Shown piece after piece: positions 51,044 to 59,515 of a stretch of DNA of 64,000 nt. Positions within the stretch are counted from its first letter, which is position 1. Each line of letters starts with the position of its first letter. The DNA comes from Streptomyces canus (GTDB lineage: Bacteria; Actinomycetota; Actinomycetes; Streptomycetales; Streptomycetaceae): contig NZ_KQ948666.1 of the NCBI RefSeq assembly GCF_001514145.1, positions 58,775-122,774 of the forward strand, in the 5' to 3' direction. A model generated the notes under the pieces. It saw nothing but the letters and a program-made list of their open reading frames with translations. It was not told the origin of the DNA and ran no database searches. A program made the position numbers and the translations under genes.

Positions 51044-51963
51044 ACCGCGAAGCCGCCGCCCGACTGAGGGTTCATCACCGTCACGACCAGCATCCGGCCG
51101 CCCCGACGGGCGGCGGCGACGAGCGTGTTGCCGGCATGACTCGTATAGCCGTTCTTGATCCCGATCAGCCCGTCGTAGGGCTCCACCCCGTCGGCGCCGG
51201 TCAGCAGCCGGTTGGTGTTCCGGATCCCGTACGACCATCCGCCCGGGCCGGGGAACCTCGCCTCGGCCGTGCCGCAGTACCGCGCGAAGTCCGCGTTGCG
51301 CAGCCCCGCCCGGCCGAAGACCGCGAGGTCGTACGCGGAGGAGACCTGGCCCGGGGTGTCGTAGCCGTCGGGGGAGCGGACGTGGGTGTCACGGGCGCCC
51401 AGGGCACGCGCCTTGGCCTGCATCCGGGCGGCCGTCGTGCGCCAGCCGCCGCTGAGCCTGGCCAGGACGTGCACGGCGTCGTTCCCGGAGTTGAGGAAGA
51501 CCCCGCGCCACAGGTCGGCCACTTGGTAGGTCCGGCCCTGGGCGACCCCGACGAGACTGCTGCCGGGGCCGATGCCCGCGAGGTCCTCCGCGCCGACCGT
51601 ATGCCTGAGGCCGCCGGGCAGCACCGGCAGGACGGTCAGGGCGAACAGGGTCTTGAGCGTGCTGGCCGGCGGGAGCCTGCGGTGGGCGTCGTGCGCCGCG
51701 AGGACCTCCCCGCCGTGGGCGTCGGCCACCACCCACGACAGCGCGGACACGTCCGGGACCCGGGGCGCGCCCCGGTGCGGCCGGACCTGGGTGCCGGAGT
51801 GGTACAGCAGGTCGGGCGAAGCGGCCGCGGCCGGTGCCCCGCCGGGGGCGACGGGGTCGGAGCCCGTGTGCGCGGCCGCCGTCGCGGGGGCGCACACCAG
51901 AAGTCCCGTCATGCACAGTGCGCAGGCCGAGACCGCAAACCGGGAGGGAAATCCGATAGTCAT
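50788..51963 (-). CDS. D-alanyl-D-alanine carboxypeptidase (peptidase S11)
   Basis: 391 residues. Signal peptide (1-30), then the S11 domain with SxxK in PASTLKTL (S101, K104), SxN in LNSGNDA (S159, N161) and KNG in IGIKNGYTSHAGNT (K270), which replaces the classical KTG. A Gly/Ala/Pro linker and a C-terminal membrane segment with a basic tail (about 362-391) anchor it outside. It trims the terminal D-Ala of peptidoglycan. The last 256 bases overlap the convergent mannosyltransferase gene. Confidence 0.92.
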   Translation of the reverse strand: MTIGFPSRFAVSACALCMTGLLVCAPATAAAHTGSDPVAPGGAPAAAASPDLLYHSGTQVRPHRGAPRVPDVSALSWVVADAHGGEVLAAHDAHRRLPPASTLKTLFALTVLPVLPGGLRHTVGAEDLAGIGPGSSLVGVAQGRTYQVADLWRGVFLNSGNDAVHVLARLSGGWRTTAARMQAKARALGARDTHVRSPDGYDTPGQVSSAYDLAVFGRAGLRNADFARYCGTAEARFPGPGGWSYGIRNTNRLLTGADGVEPYDGLIGIKNGYTSHAGNTLVAAARRGGRMLVVTVMNPQSGGGFAVYEEARRLLDWGFGAAGRVDPVGSLDALRARPRPGPDAVPVAAAVAAHDDGPGWLETWAILGAAGLGAGSMAVALRSRIGRATRG

Positions 51964-52072
51964 ACCGCAAAGCTAGGAACGGACCGGCCCTGCATCGCGC
52001 TGGCCGGGCCGTGGGGCGGGCGCGAACACCCGGATGCCGCACACCGCCCCGGCGTGTCGCCGAGGGCGCGGG

Positions 52073-53209
52073 CTATCCGGCGGGCAGCGTCGGCTGGATC
52101 CGGCGCAGGAAGGTCGCGTTGTCCGGCGTCTCGCGGATGCGCTCCAGGAGGGTCTCCAGGTTGGCCTGGCCGTCCCGGCTCTGCAGCGCCCGGCGCAGAC
52201 CGTACACGGTCGCCAACTCGGCCGGAGGCAGCAGGAGTTCCTCGCGGCGGGTGCCGGAGGGGTTGATGGCGACGGCCGGGAAGACACGCCGGGAGGCGAG
52301 CTCGCGGTCCAGTCGGAGCTCCATGTTGCCGGTGCTCTTGAGCTCCTCGAAGTAGAAGTCGTCGGCGCGCGAGCCGGTCTCCACCAGGGCGGTGGCGAGG
52401 ATGGTGAGCGAACCGCCCTCCTCGGCGAGCCGGGCGGCGCCGAAGAACTTCTTCGGCCCGATCAGCGCGGTCGCGTCGACGCCACCGCTGAGGGTGCGGC
52501 CGTTGCCGGGGGCCGCGTTGTTGTGCGCCCGGCACAGCCGGGTCAGGGAGTCGAGCAGGATCACGACGTCCTCGCCGGCCTCGACGAGCCGCTTGGCCCG
52601 TTCGATCACCAGCTCGGCGAGCGCGATGTGCTGTTTGGGCGTGCGGTCGAACGTCGAGGCGTACACCTCGCCGCGCACGGAGCGCCGCATGTCGGTGACT
52701 TCCTCGGGGCGTTCGTCGAGCAGCACCACCATCAGGCGGCACTCGGGGTGGTTGCCGGCGACGGCGGCCGCGATCTGCTGGAGCAGTACGGTCTTGCCGG
52801 TCTTGGGCGGGGCCACGATCAGCCCGCGCTGGCCCTTGCCGACGGGTGCGATCAGGTCCGCGACCCGCCCGGTCAGGCCGGACGCCGGATGTTCGAGGCG
52901 GATCCGCTCGCGCGGGTGCAGCGGAGTGAGGTCGTGGAAGGCCCGCCGCTTCGTGCCGGGTGTGCCGCCGTTGACCCGGGCGACCTCGGTGAGGGCGCGC
53001 TGGGTGCCGCGCACCCCGTCGACGAGATCCCCCTTGCGCAGGCCGAACCTGCGGATCAGCGCGGGGGAGACCTGGAGGTCGGTGGGCGAGGGCAGCAGGC
53101 CGGCGGCGCGCAGGTGGCCCTTCCCGCTCGCGTCGATGTCGAGGACGCCGGTGACGGCCCGGACCGGGGGCTGCTGCTGGACTGGAGGGTGTTCGAGAGT
53201 GGTGGTCAT
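52073..53209 (-). CDS. Short Rho-type transcription termination factor (second Rho)
   Basis: 378 residues from ATG 53209. Has the cold-shock-like RNA-binding fold (TGVLDIDASGKGHLR, VSPALIRRFGLRKGDLVDG), Walker A APPKTGKT (133-140), Walker B VVILLDS (215-221), Q-loop GPKKFFGAAR (251-260), and the SGTRREELLL R-loop region. The catalytic core is complete. It lacks the long Arg/Asp-rich N-terminal insertion of main streptomycete Rho proteins, which are nearly twice as long. It is best read as a second paralog with a specialised role. Local substitutions include ETGSRADDFYFEE where Rho has DTGSRMDEVIFEE. Single-gene unit with a 240-base leader region. Confidence 0.9.
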   Translation of the reverse strand: MTTTLEHPPVQQQPPVRAVTGVLDIDASGKGHLRAAGLLPSPTDLQVSPALIRRFGLRKGDLVDGVRGTQRALTEVARVNGGTPGTKRRAFHDLTPLHPRERIRLEHPASGLTGRVADLIAPVGKGQRGLIVAPPKTGKTVLLQQIAAAVAGNHPECRLMVVLLDERPEEVTDMRRSVRGEVYASTFDRTPKQHIALAELVIERAKRLVEAGEDVVILLDSLTRLCRAHNNAAPGNGRTLSGGVDATALIGPKKFFGAARLAEEGGSLTILATALVETGSRADDFYFEELKSTGNMELRLDRELASRRVFPAVAINPSGTRREELLLPPAELATVYGLRRALQSRDGQANLETLLERIRETPDNATFLRRIQPTLPAG

Positions 53210-53449
53210 GGTGGTGTGTCCTTTCGAGGACGGAAGGCATGGGACATGCGCAAGGGAGGGGGGAAGCCGCGAGAGGGAAGGCGGACAGCGCCTTCGGCGG
53301 CGGGAAACAGCACCTCGGGTAGGGCAGGGCCACTGATCACGAGGTGGTGAGGAGAAGCCGGTACACCGACCGGCGAACTGAGGAGGAACTGGCACCGGCG
53401 CCCACAACAGGGCGTACACAAGTGCTGTTTGCAGAGTAGCACGCGACTG

Positions 53450-54277
53450 TCAGCGATGGGCCAGAAGTCCGTAGAGAAGTGGGATCCGCGGCTCGGGAAG
53501 GCGCCACCAGCCGGACGGCGTGCGGTTCATGTGAGGCCAGCGGGGCCACGGCAGCTCCTCGCTCTCCCGGAGCCGCCGGACACTCAGTCCCGCCCCCGTC
53601 AACGCGCCCAGTACCTCACCTATTCCGTGCATCCACTCGTAGCTCTCGGTGGCCCCCTCGACGGGCGGGCCGTCGGTGTAGGTGCGGGTCGCGTCCCGGT
53701 GCACGGGCCCCTCACCGCCCAGGTAGTCGTGGCGCAGCAGCAGCTCGGGTCCCTCGCCCGGTGCGGGCTTCGGGCCCAGCGAGTTGAGCAGCGGATGGAA
53801 CTCGACGACGTACAACAGGCCGCCCGGACGCAGCAGTCGGGCGATCACTTCTGCCCATCGCTCGAGATCGGGGAGGTAACACAGCGCGCCCTTGCCGGTG
53901 TAGACGACGTCGAAGCGCCGCCCGCCCAACGCCTCGACGGCGTCGTAGACGTTCGCCTGCACGTACTCGACGGCCACACCCGCCCGCGCCGCGACGCCGG
54001 TCGCGGCCGCCACCGACGCCTCCGAGAAGTCGAGCCCCACCGCGCGGGCGCCACGCCGGGCCAGGGCGAGAGTCTCGGTGCCGAGATGGCACTGGAGGTG
54101 GAGTACGTCGCGGCCGGTGAGCTCGCCGAGGTCCTCCCACTCGAAGGAGGCGAACCAGCGCTCGGGGTCGAGGTCCTGGTCGAGGCCGTAGAACCGGCTG
54201 GCGAGGTGGACGGGGGTGCGGGCGTCCCAGTTGGCCTGGTTGGCCCGCATCAGCCGCGCGTGCTCGTCGGACGTCAT
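53450..54277 (-). CDS. Class I SAM-dependent methyltransferase
   Basis: 275 residues from ATG 54277; an in-frame ATG at 54289 gives four more residues. SAM-binding motif I is DVLHLQCHLGTETLALARRG, motif II VGLDFSEASVA, and FDVVYTGKGALCYLPDL precedes LLRPGGLLYVVEFHPLL. The N-terminal NQANWDARTPVHLASRFYGL is seen in many actinobacterial small-molecule methyltransferases of this group. The substrate is unknown. It is divergent from the YCII gene set over a 200-bp intergenic region. Confidence 0.85.
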   Translation of the reverse strand: MTSDEHARLMRANQANWDARTPVHLASRFYGLDQDLDPERWFASFEWEDLGELTGRDVLHLQCHLGTETLALARRGARAVGLDFSEASVAAATGVAARAGVAVEYVQANVYDAVEALGGRRFDVVYTGKGALCYLPDLERWAEVIARLLRPGGLLYVVEFHPLLNSLGPKPAPGEGPELLLRHDYLGGEGPVHRDATRTYTDGPPVEGATESYEWMHGIGEVLGALTGAGLSVRRLRESEELPWPRWPHMNRTPSGWWRLPEPRIPLLYGLLAHR

Positions 54278-54489
54278 GGCACCATCCAACCGCGAACCGG
54301 GCCGCGACGCGCCGCATACCAGCTGTACGAACGCCCGATGGCGATGTCATGCACCGCAGCGCCCTCAGGGGCAGCCGACATGAGAGGGCATATCTCCGGC
54401 CCCTCATTTTTCGTGCGCGTCGGGTGTCGATTCGGGTCGGTCCTGTTCGTCGGGTGGGTGTAGGAAGCTCATGAGGACCGGGAGGATCC

Positions 54490-55152
54490 ATGAAGTACAT
54501 GCTGCTCGTCTGCGGCGACGACACCAATGACGCCTCGGGCATGGCCCCTGTCGAACCCTGGGTCGAGGAACTCGGTGACCGTGGCGTACGGCAGCACGGG
54601 CACCGGCTCGCGCTGCCCGCCGACGCGGTCACCGTGCGGGTGCGCGGCGGTGAGGTGCTGCGCACCGACGGGCCGTTCGCGGAGACCAAGGAGTACGTCG
54701 CCGGCTTCGACATCCTGGAGTGCGACAGCCTGGAGGAGGCGATCGAGGCGGCCGCGAAGCACCCCGTGGCCACGATCGGTGCGATGGAAGTACGCCCGTT
54801 CTGGGAGGACGAGGATGCCGAGGGGGAGATCCGCCGGCTCGACACCGAACTGACGGACGCGGCGCGCGCGGGCGACGTCGAGCGGGCGGTCGCCTGCTAC
54901 GCGCGGGACGCGGAGGTCGTGGAGAACGGCCGACACCGCAGGGGCGTCGAGGCGCTCCGCAAGGCCTGGGAGGCGCTGGGGCCGGTGGCCCGCGAGGTGC
55001 TGGAGTTCCGGGTCCACGTCGACGAGAGCATCGCGTTCGGCCACGCCCTCGTCCGCACCGACGGAAACCTGTTGCGCGTCACCACCGGCTACCGCAACGT
55101 CGGTCCGCGCTGGCTGATCGTCCACGAGCACGTCACGGAGGCCACGTCATGA
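54490..55152 (+). CDS. YCII/DGPF-domain protein fused to a SnoaL-like domain
   Basis: 220 residues. The N-terminal YCII domain (1-100) has the conserved DGPFAETKEYVAGFDILE and the C-terminal part (110-220) is a SnoaL/NTF2-like half: TELTDAARAGDVERAVACYARDAEVVENG, EFRVHVDESIAFGHALVRTD, RWLIVHEHVTE. Such YCII proteins accompany ECF42 sigma factors and probably catalyse or sense an oxidative conversion (inference). The SnoaL extension is unusual compared with simple YCII proteins. ATGA overlap with the next YCII gene. Confidence 0.85.
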   Translation: MKYMLLVCGDDTNDASGMAPVEPWVEELGDRGVRQHGHRLALPADAVTVRVRGGEVLRTDGPFAETKEYVAGFDILECDSLEEAIEAAAKHPVATIGAMEVRPFWEDEDAEGEIRRLDTELTDAARAGDVERAVACYARDAEVVENGRHRRGVEALRKAWEALGPVAREVLEFRVHVDESIAFGHALVRTDGNLLRVTTGYRNVGPRWLIVHEHVTEATS

Positions 55153-55490
55153 AGTACGTCCTGCTGATCTGCACCCCCGTCGGCGGCGCGGAACTGAGCC
55201 CCGCCGAGATCGCCGAAGACCCCCGCTTCACCTCCTACATCGAGGAGGTCCGCAGCCGCGACCTCGTCAAGGGCGGCGCCCGTCTGCGTCCCGCCTCCGA
55301 CGCCACCACCGTGCGCGTCCAGGGCGACGAGGTCCTGCTCACCGACGGGCCGTTCATCGAGTCCAAGGAGTACATCGCCGGCATCGACATCATCGAGGTC
55401 GCCGACCTGGACGAGGCGATCTCCCTGGCGTCCCGGCATCCGGCGGCGCTCGGGGGCGGCTCGGTGGAAGTACGGCCAGTGTGGGAGTGA
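55149..55490 (+). CDS. YCII/DGPF-domain protein (ECF42-associated)
   Basis: 113 residues of a single YCII domain with the LTDGPFIESKEYIAGIDII hallmark and the MKYVLLI start. Members of the DGPF subgroup are cotranscribed with, and are probable targets of, ECF42 sigma factors. It sits between the YCII-SnoaL fusion and the sigma factor, with four-base overlaps on both sides. No membrane or signal segment. Confidence 0.9.
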   Translation: MKYVLLICTPVGGAELSPAEIAEDPRFTSYIEEVRSRDLVKGGARLRPASDATTVRVQGDEVLLTDGPFIESKEYIAGIDIIEVADLDEAISLASRHPAALGGGSVEVRPVWE

Positions 55491-56770
55491 CGGCTGAAGA
55501 GGCGGTCGCCGCCGCCTTCCAGGAGGAGTGGGGCCAGGTCGTCGCCACCCTGATCCGGGTGACCGGCGACTGGGACCTCGCCGAGGAGTGCGCGCAGGAC
55601 GCCTTCGCCCAGGCCCTCGACCGGTGGCGGCGCGACGGCGTCCCGCGCCGCCCCGGCGCCTGGCTCACCACGACCGCCCGCCACCGGGCCATGGACGTAC
55701 TGCGCCGGGAGGCGGTCGGGGCACGGAAACTACGGGAGGCGGCGATGCTCACGGCACCCGAGGAGCCGTACGACGACAGCGGAGTCCAGGACGACCGGCT
55801 GCGGCTGATCTTCACCTGCTGCCATCCCGCGCTGCACATCGAGGCCCGGGTCGCCCTGACCCTGCGCACCCTCGCGGGCCTGACCACACCGGAGATCGCC
55901 CGCGCCTTCCTCGTCCCCGAGGCGACGATGGCACAGCGCCTGCTGCGCGCCAAGAAGAAGATCCGCAACGCCGGCATCCCCTACCGCGTTCCGCCCGCCC
56001 ATCTCCTGCCCGAGCGCACGACCGGCGTGCTCGGCGTGCTGTATCTGCTGTTCAACGAGGGGTACGCGGCCACCTCGGGGGCCGATCTCGTACGACGGAA
56101 CCTGTGCGCGGAGGCGATCCGGCTGGCCCGCGTGCTGGCCCGGCTGATGCCCGACGAACCCGAGGCCCTCGGTCTGCTCGCGCTGCTGCTCCTGCACGAC
56201 GCCCGTCGCGAGACCCGTGTGGACGCGGACGGCGAACTGGTGACGCTGGAGGCCCAGGACCGCACCGCGTGGGACCACGCAGAGGTCGACGAGGGCGCCG
56301 CGCTGCTGGAGACCGCGCTGCGCCGGGGCCGTCCCGGGCCGTACCAGATCCAGGCCGCCATCGCCGCCTGTCACACCACCGCCGCCACGGCCGAGGACAC
56401 CGACTGGGCCGACATCGCCGCCCTCTACGGCGAACTGGTCCGCCTCGTGCCCTCGGCCGTGGTCCGCCTCAACCGTGCGGTGGCCGTCGGCATGGCGCGG
56501 GGCACGGACGCGGGACTGGCCATGGTCGCGGAACTGGAGCAGGAGGGTGAGCTGAGCGGCTACCACCTGCTTCCGGCCACGCGCGCCGACCTGCTGCGCC
56601 GCAGCGGCCGTACGACCGAGGCGGCGCAGGCGTACGAGCGGGCCCTGGAGCTGGTGGAGAACGACGCCGAGCGGCGCTTCCTCGAAAAACGTCTCGGGGA
56701 GTGTCGATCCGCTCAGCGGCCGTTCGTCGGTGGGGTGAAGGCAACCCCGAGACACCGGAGGTCTCCATGA
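55487..56770 (+). CDS. ECF42-type RNA polymerase sigma factor with C-terminal extension
   Basis: 427 residues from GTG 55487, which overlaps the YCII stop (GTGA); a GTG at 55481 would add two residues. The N-terminus is sigma region 2 (EEWGQVVATLIRVTGDWDLA, EECAQDAFAQAL) and region 4 (LTLRTLAGLTTPEIARAFLV, PEATMAQRLLRAKKKIRNAG). A ~230-residue C-terminal TPR-like extension follows (LFNEGYAATSG, AIRLARVLARLMPDEPEALGL), the mark of ECF42. It has no anti-sigma partner here; control is thought to act through the extension. It is the third gene of a YCII-YCII-sigma-MFS operon. Confidence 0.93.
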   Translation: MTAEEAVAAAFQEEWGQVVATLIRVTGDWDLAEECAQDAFAQALDRWRRDGVPRRPGAWLTTTARHRAMDVLRREAVGARKLREAAMLTAPEEPYDDSGVQDDRLRLIFTCCHPALHIEARVALTLRTLAGLTTPEIARAFLVPEATMAQRLLRAKKKIRNAGIPYRVPPAHLLPERTTGVLGVLYLLFNEGYAATSGADLVRRNLCAEAIRLARVLARLMPDEPEALGLLALLLLHDARRETRVDADGELVTLEAQDRTAWDHAEVDEGAALLETALRRGRPGPYQIQAAIAACHTTAATAEDTDWADIAALYGELVRLVPSAVVRLNRAVAVGMARGTDAGLAMVAELEQEGELSGYHLLPATRADLLRRSGRTTEAAQAYERALELVENDAERRFLEKRLGECRSAQRPFVGGVKATPRHRRSP

Positions 56771-58206
56771 GCGCCACCGACTCCCGCCGCTGGTACGCCC
56801 TTTGTCTGCTCTGTGTCGCCGGCTTCATGGTGATCCTGGACGCGCAGATCGTCGTCCTGGCCCTGCCGTCGATCGCCGACGGCCTCGGGTTCTCGGCGAG
56901 CGGCGCTCAATGGGTGATGAGTGCCTACCTGCTCAGCTTCGGCGGACTGCTGCTGCTCGGCGGCCGGGTCGCGGACCTGCTGGGCCGCCGCCGGGTCTTC
57001 ATGACCGGCACGCTGCTGTTCGGGCTCTCCTCGCTGCTGTGCGGGTTCGCAGGTACGGCGGCTGTGCTGGTCGCCGCGCGTGCCGTGCAGGGCGTCTCGG
57101 CCGCTGTCATGGCGCCCACCGCGCTGTCGATCCTGCTGAACACCTTCGAGGAGGGCCCCGAGCGCAACAAGGCCCTCGCCCTGTGGTCCGGCAGCGGCGG
57201 CTTCGGCGCCACCGCCGCCCTGCTGATCGGCGGCCCCCTCACCGACGTCCTCGGCTGGCAGTGGGTCTTCTTCCTCAATGCACCCGTCGCCCTGGCCCTG
57301 CTGGTCCTGAGCCCGCTGCTGCTGCGCGAGAGCCGCACCGAGGCGCGCACCCGCGCCTTCGACCCGATCGGCGCCCTCACCGCCACCGGCGCCCTGGTCG
57401 CCTGTGTGTACGCCGTCGTCGAGGCACCCCGCGCCGGATGGCTGTCGCCGCGGACGACCGGCCTGCTGGCCCTCGCCGTCGTCCTCGCCCTCGTCTTCCT
57501 GCGCACCGAGTCCCGGACCGCGGCCCCGCTCGTCCCCCTGCGCCTGCTGCGTTCCAGGACGGTGAGCGGCGCCAACCTGATCGTGTTCCTGCTCGGCGCC
57601 ACCGCCTTCGGGATGTCGTACACCCTGTCCCAGTACGGCCAGGGCGTCCTCGGCTGGTCGCCGCTGCGCTTCGGCCTCGCCAACGTCGTGATGCCGCTGG
57701 GCGCGGTCGCCGGGTCGTACGCCGGACAGGCCCTGGTCACCCGGATCGGCGCCCGCCCGGTCGCCGTGGGCGGGCTGACGCTGTGCGCACTCGCCGCGCT
57801 GCTGCTGGCCGGGGTGCCGGTGGACGGCGGCTTCCTGCGCGACCTGCTCCCCGCGCTGCTGCTCTTCGGGCCGGGCGTCGGAGCCTGCGCGGTCGCCGGG
57901 TCCATCGCCGCCCTGACCGGCGTCGGCGAGCGGGACTCGGGAGTCGCCTCCGGCATCCAGACGGCCGCGTTCCAGATCGGCGGGGCCTTCGGGGTCGCCG
58001 TCGTCACCTCCGCGAGCGTCTCGCACACCGTCGGCACCGAGCGACTCGCCGCCCTGACGGCGGGCCATCAGGCGGCGTTCACCGCGTGTGTCGCGCTCGC
58101 GGTGGCGGGCATCGCCTGCGCGTCGGTACTGCTGCGCACGCCGCGCAGCAGTACTGCGGAGCCCCTGCCGAAAGCCGCGGTCACGCGCGGTCGAGTGCGT
58201 TCGTGA
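56767..58206 (+). CDS. MFS drug-efflux transporter, DHA2-type (EmrB/QacA)
   Basis: 479 residues with 12 to 14 membrane helices. Signatures: GFMVILDAQIVVLALPSI at helix 1, GGRVADLLGRRRVFMTG as the A-motif loop, WQWVFFLNAPVALALL in helix 6, and RDSGVASGIQTAAFQIGGAFG near the end. Drug/H+ antiporter of the DHA2 type. The ATG overlaps the sigma-factor stop (ATGA), so it is coexpressed with the ECF42 unit and may export the compound it responds to. Confidence 0.92.
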   Translation: MSATDSRRWYALCLLCVAGFMVILDAQIVVLALPSIADGLGFSASGAQWVMSAYLLSFGGLLLLGGRVADLLGRRRVFMTGTLLFGLSSLLCGFAGTAAVLVAARAVQGVSAAVMAPTALSILLNTFEEGPERNKALALWSGSGGFGATAALLIGGPLTDVLGWQWVFFLNAPVALALLVLSPLLLRESRTEARTRAFDPIGALTATGALVACVYAVVEAPRAGWLSPRTTGLLALAVVLALVFLRTESRTAAPLVPLRLLRSRTVSGANLIVFLLGATAFGMSYTLSQYGQGVLGWSPLRFGLANVVMPLGAVAGSYAGQALVTRIGARPVAVGGLTLCALAALLLAGVPVDGGFLRDLLPALLLFGPGVGACAVAGSIAALTGVGERDSGVASGIQTAAFQIGGAFGVAVVTSASVSHTVGTERLAALTAGHQAAFTACVALAVAGIACASVLLRTPRSSTAEPLPKAAVTRGRVRS

Positions 58207-58382
58207 GGCGCCACCTCGTCCGGTTTCATCGCGAGGTGCGCCCTCACGAGGACCGGGTTCGCGGAGGCCATCAGCGGGGTCTCGATGCAGCCGAGGTGGA
58301 CGTAGTCGACGAGGCCGTGCACGACGTCCAACTTGCCCGCGAGCGAGGCCCAGTGGTCGAGGCGCTGACGGTCGACGGGCTC
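58205..58382 (-). pseudogene. Unidentified protein fragment antisense to the MFS 3' region
   Basis: In the minus frame a stretch reading DRQRLDHWASLAGKLDVV, VDYVHLGCIETPLMASANP and VRAHLAMKPDEV has balanced hydrophobic and charged residues that look protein-like, but it has no start codon in range, and a TGA cuts it at about 58383, close to a run of five G. Reading through one lost base would extend it upstream. I do not recognise the family. It is either a broken gene or a chance frame. Low confidence. Confidence 0.3.
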
Positions 58383-58471
58383 GAGACCCCCTCACCGTCG
58401 GCACCACCCGCACGGGTGCACTCACCCTGACCGTCGCGGGGGCGGAACCCCCGAGTTCAGAACCCCTGCGC

Positions 58472-58879
58472 TCAGGAGGCGGACGCGGCCCGTGCCTCCG
58501 CCTCCTTCGCGATCTGATCGAACCGCGCCCCCATGGCCGCCGCCAGGGCCTGCGCGCCCGACAGCGGACGGACCATCACCATCGGCCGGTCGATCAGGCC
58601 GCTCTCGTCGAGGTGGATGAAGTCGCAGCCGTCCAGCGCCCGTTCGCCGACCCGGGTCGCGAACACCAGCGCGTGGTCGCGGCCGTCCTCGCTGCTCAGC
58701 TCGCTCACATAGCGGAAGTCCTCGAAGACCTTGACGACAGTGCCCAGGATCGCCGCCGTGATGGCCTTGCCCTCGTACGGCTTGAACACCACCGGGCTCG
58801 TGAAGACCACGTCCTCGGCCGGCAAGGCCTCGACGGCGTCGAGGTCGCCCGCTTCGACCGCTTCTCGGAACGCTCGCAT
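58472..58879 (-). CDS. SnoaL/NTF2-like domain protein
   Basis: 135 residues of one NTF2-like fold: MRAFREAVEAGDLDAVEALP, EDVVFTSPVVFKPYEG, KVFEDFRYVSEL, HALVFATRVGERALDG, DFIHLDESGLIDR. Family members are polyketide cyclases, isomerases or hydratases, or limonene epoxide hydrolases, but most small standalone copies are uncharacterised. It diverges from a PadR regulator 67 bp away and is the regulator's most likely target. Confidence 0.85.
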   Translation of the reverse strand: MRAFREAVEAGDLDAVEALPAEDVVFTSPVVFKPYEGKAITAAILGTVVKVFEDFRYVSELSSEDGRDHALVFATRVGERALDGCDFIHLDESGLIDRPMVMVRPLSGAQALAAAMGARFDQIAKEAEARAASAS

Positions 58880-58946
58880 CGAACCTTCAAGTCAATTTGT
58901 TGAGTAGGTGTGGAGTAGGTTAATCACCTGCTGCCAGCGGGTCCAT

Positions 58947-59510
58947 ATGTCGCTCAAGTACGCCGTCCTGGCGGCCCTGCTGGAGGGCGAGTCCTCGGGC
59001 TACGAACTGTCCAAGGCCTTCGATGTCTCGCTGGCGAACTTCTGGCCCGCGACACCTCAGCAGCTCTACCGTGAGCTGGAACGACTGGCGGGGGACGGGC
59101 TGATCGAGGCCCGCGTGGTGCTGCAGGAACGCCGGCCCGACAAGCGGCTGTTCACCCTCACCGAGACCGGCCGGCGCGAGCTGAGCGCGTTCGCCGCCGA
59201 ACCGCCCCGCAGACCGGCCGCCCTCCGCGACGAGTTCCTGATCAAGATCCACGCCATGGACGGCGTCGACCCCGAGGCCACCAGGGCGCTGGTCGAGGAG
59301 CGCCTGTCCTGGGCGCGCGGAAAACTCGCCCGCTACGAGCGCGTACGGGAGCGGCTCCTGGACGGCCGGACCGAAGAGCGCGGTCTCGCGGAGGCCGAGC
59401 GGATCGGCCCCTACCTCACGCTCCTGGGCGGAATCACCCTCGAAACGGACATCATCCGCTGGTGCGAGCGCGCTCTTGCCATTCTGAAACGCCGCGCTCC
59501 CCTAAGCTGA
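58947..59510 (+). CDS. PadR-family transcriptional regulator
   Basis: 187 residues from ATG 58947. PadR winged helix with LKYAVLAALLEGESSGYELS, FWPATPQQLYRELERLAGDG and RRPDKRLFTLTETGRREL, followed by the Vir-C-terminal-like dimerisation helices (LEERLSWARGKLARYERVR-like LVEERLSWARGKLARYE). Typically a repressor sensing phenolic or antibiotic compounds. Divergent from the SnoaL-like gene across a short A/T-rich gap (58880-58946) likely to hold its operator. A methyltransferase gene starts 6 bp after its stop, so these two are cotranscribed. Confidence 0.9.
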   Translation: MSLKYAVLAALLEGESSGYELSKAFDVSLANFWPATPQQLYRELERLAGDGLIEARVVLQERRPDKRLFTLTETGRRELSAFAAEPPRRPAALRDEFLIKIHAMDGVDPEATRALVEERLSWARGKLARYERVRERLLDGRTEERGLAEAERIGPYLTLLGGITLETDIIRWCERALAILKRRAPLS

Positions 59511-59515
59511 CGCGG

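Noticed and set aside
53206..53442. Cys-rich small protein in the rho leader region
   Set aside because: A TTG/GTG-start frame with a CKQHLCTPCCGRRCQ segment exists, but it lacks a ribosome site and turns into Pro/Arg-rich text. It is more likely untranslated leader.
58068..58331. Independent minus-strand gene antisense to the MFS gene end
   Set aside because: Only the upstream half looks protein-like, the rest is antisense of the MFS gene. It is kept only as a low-confidence remnant.
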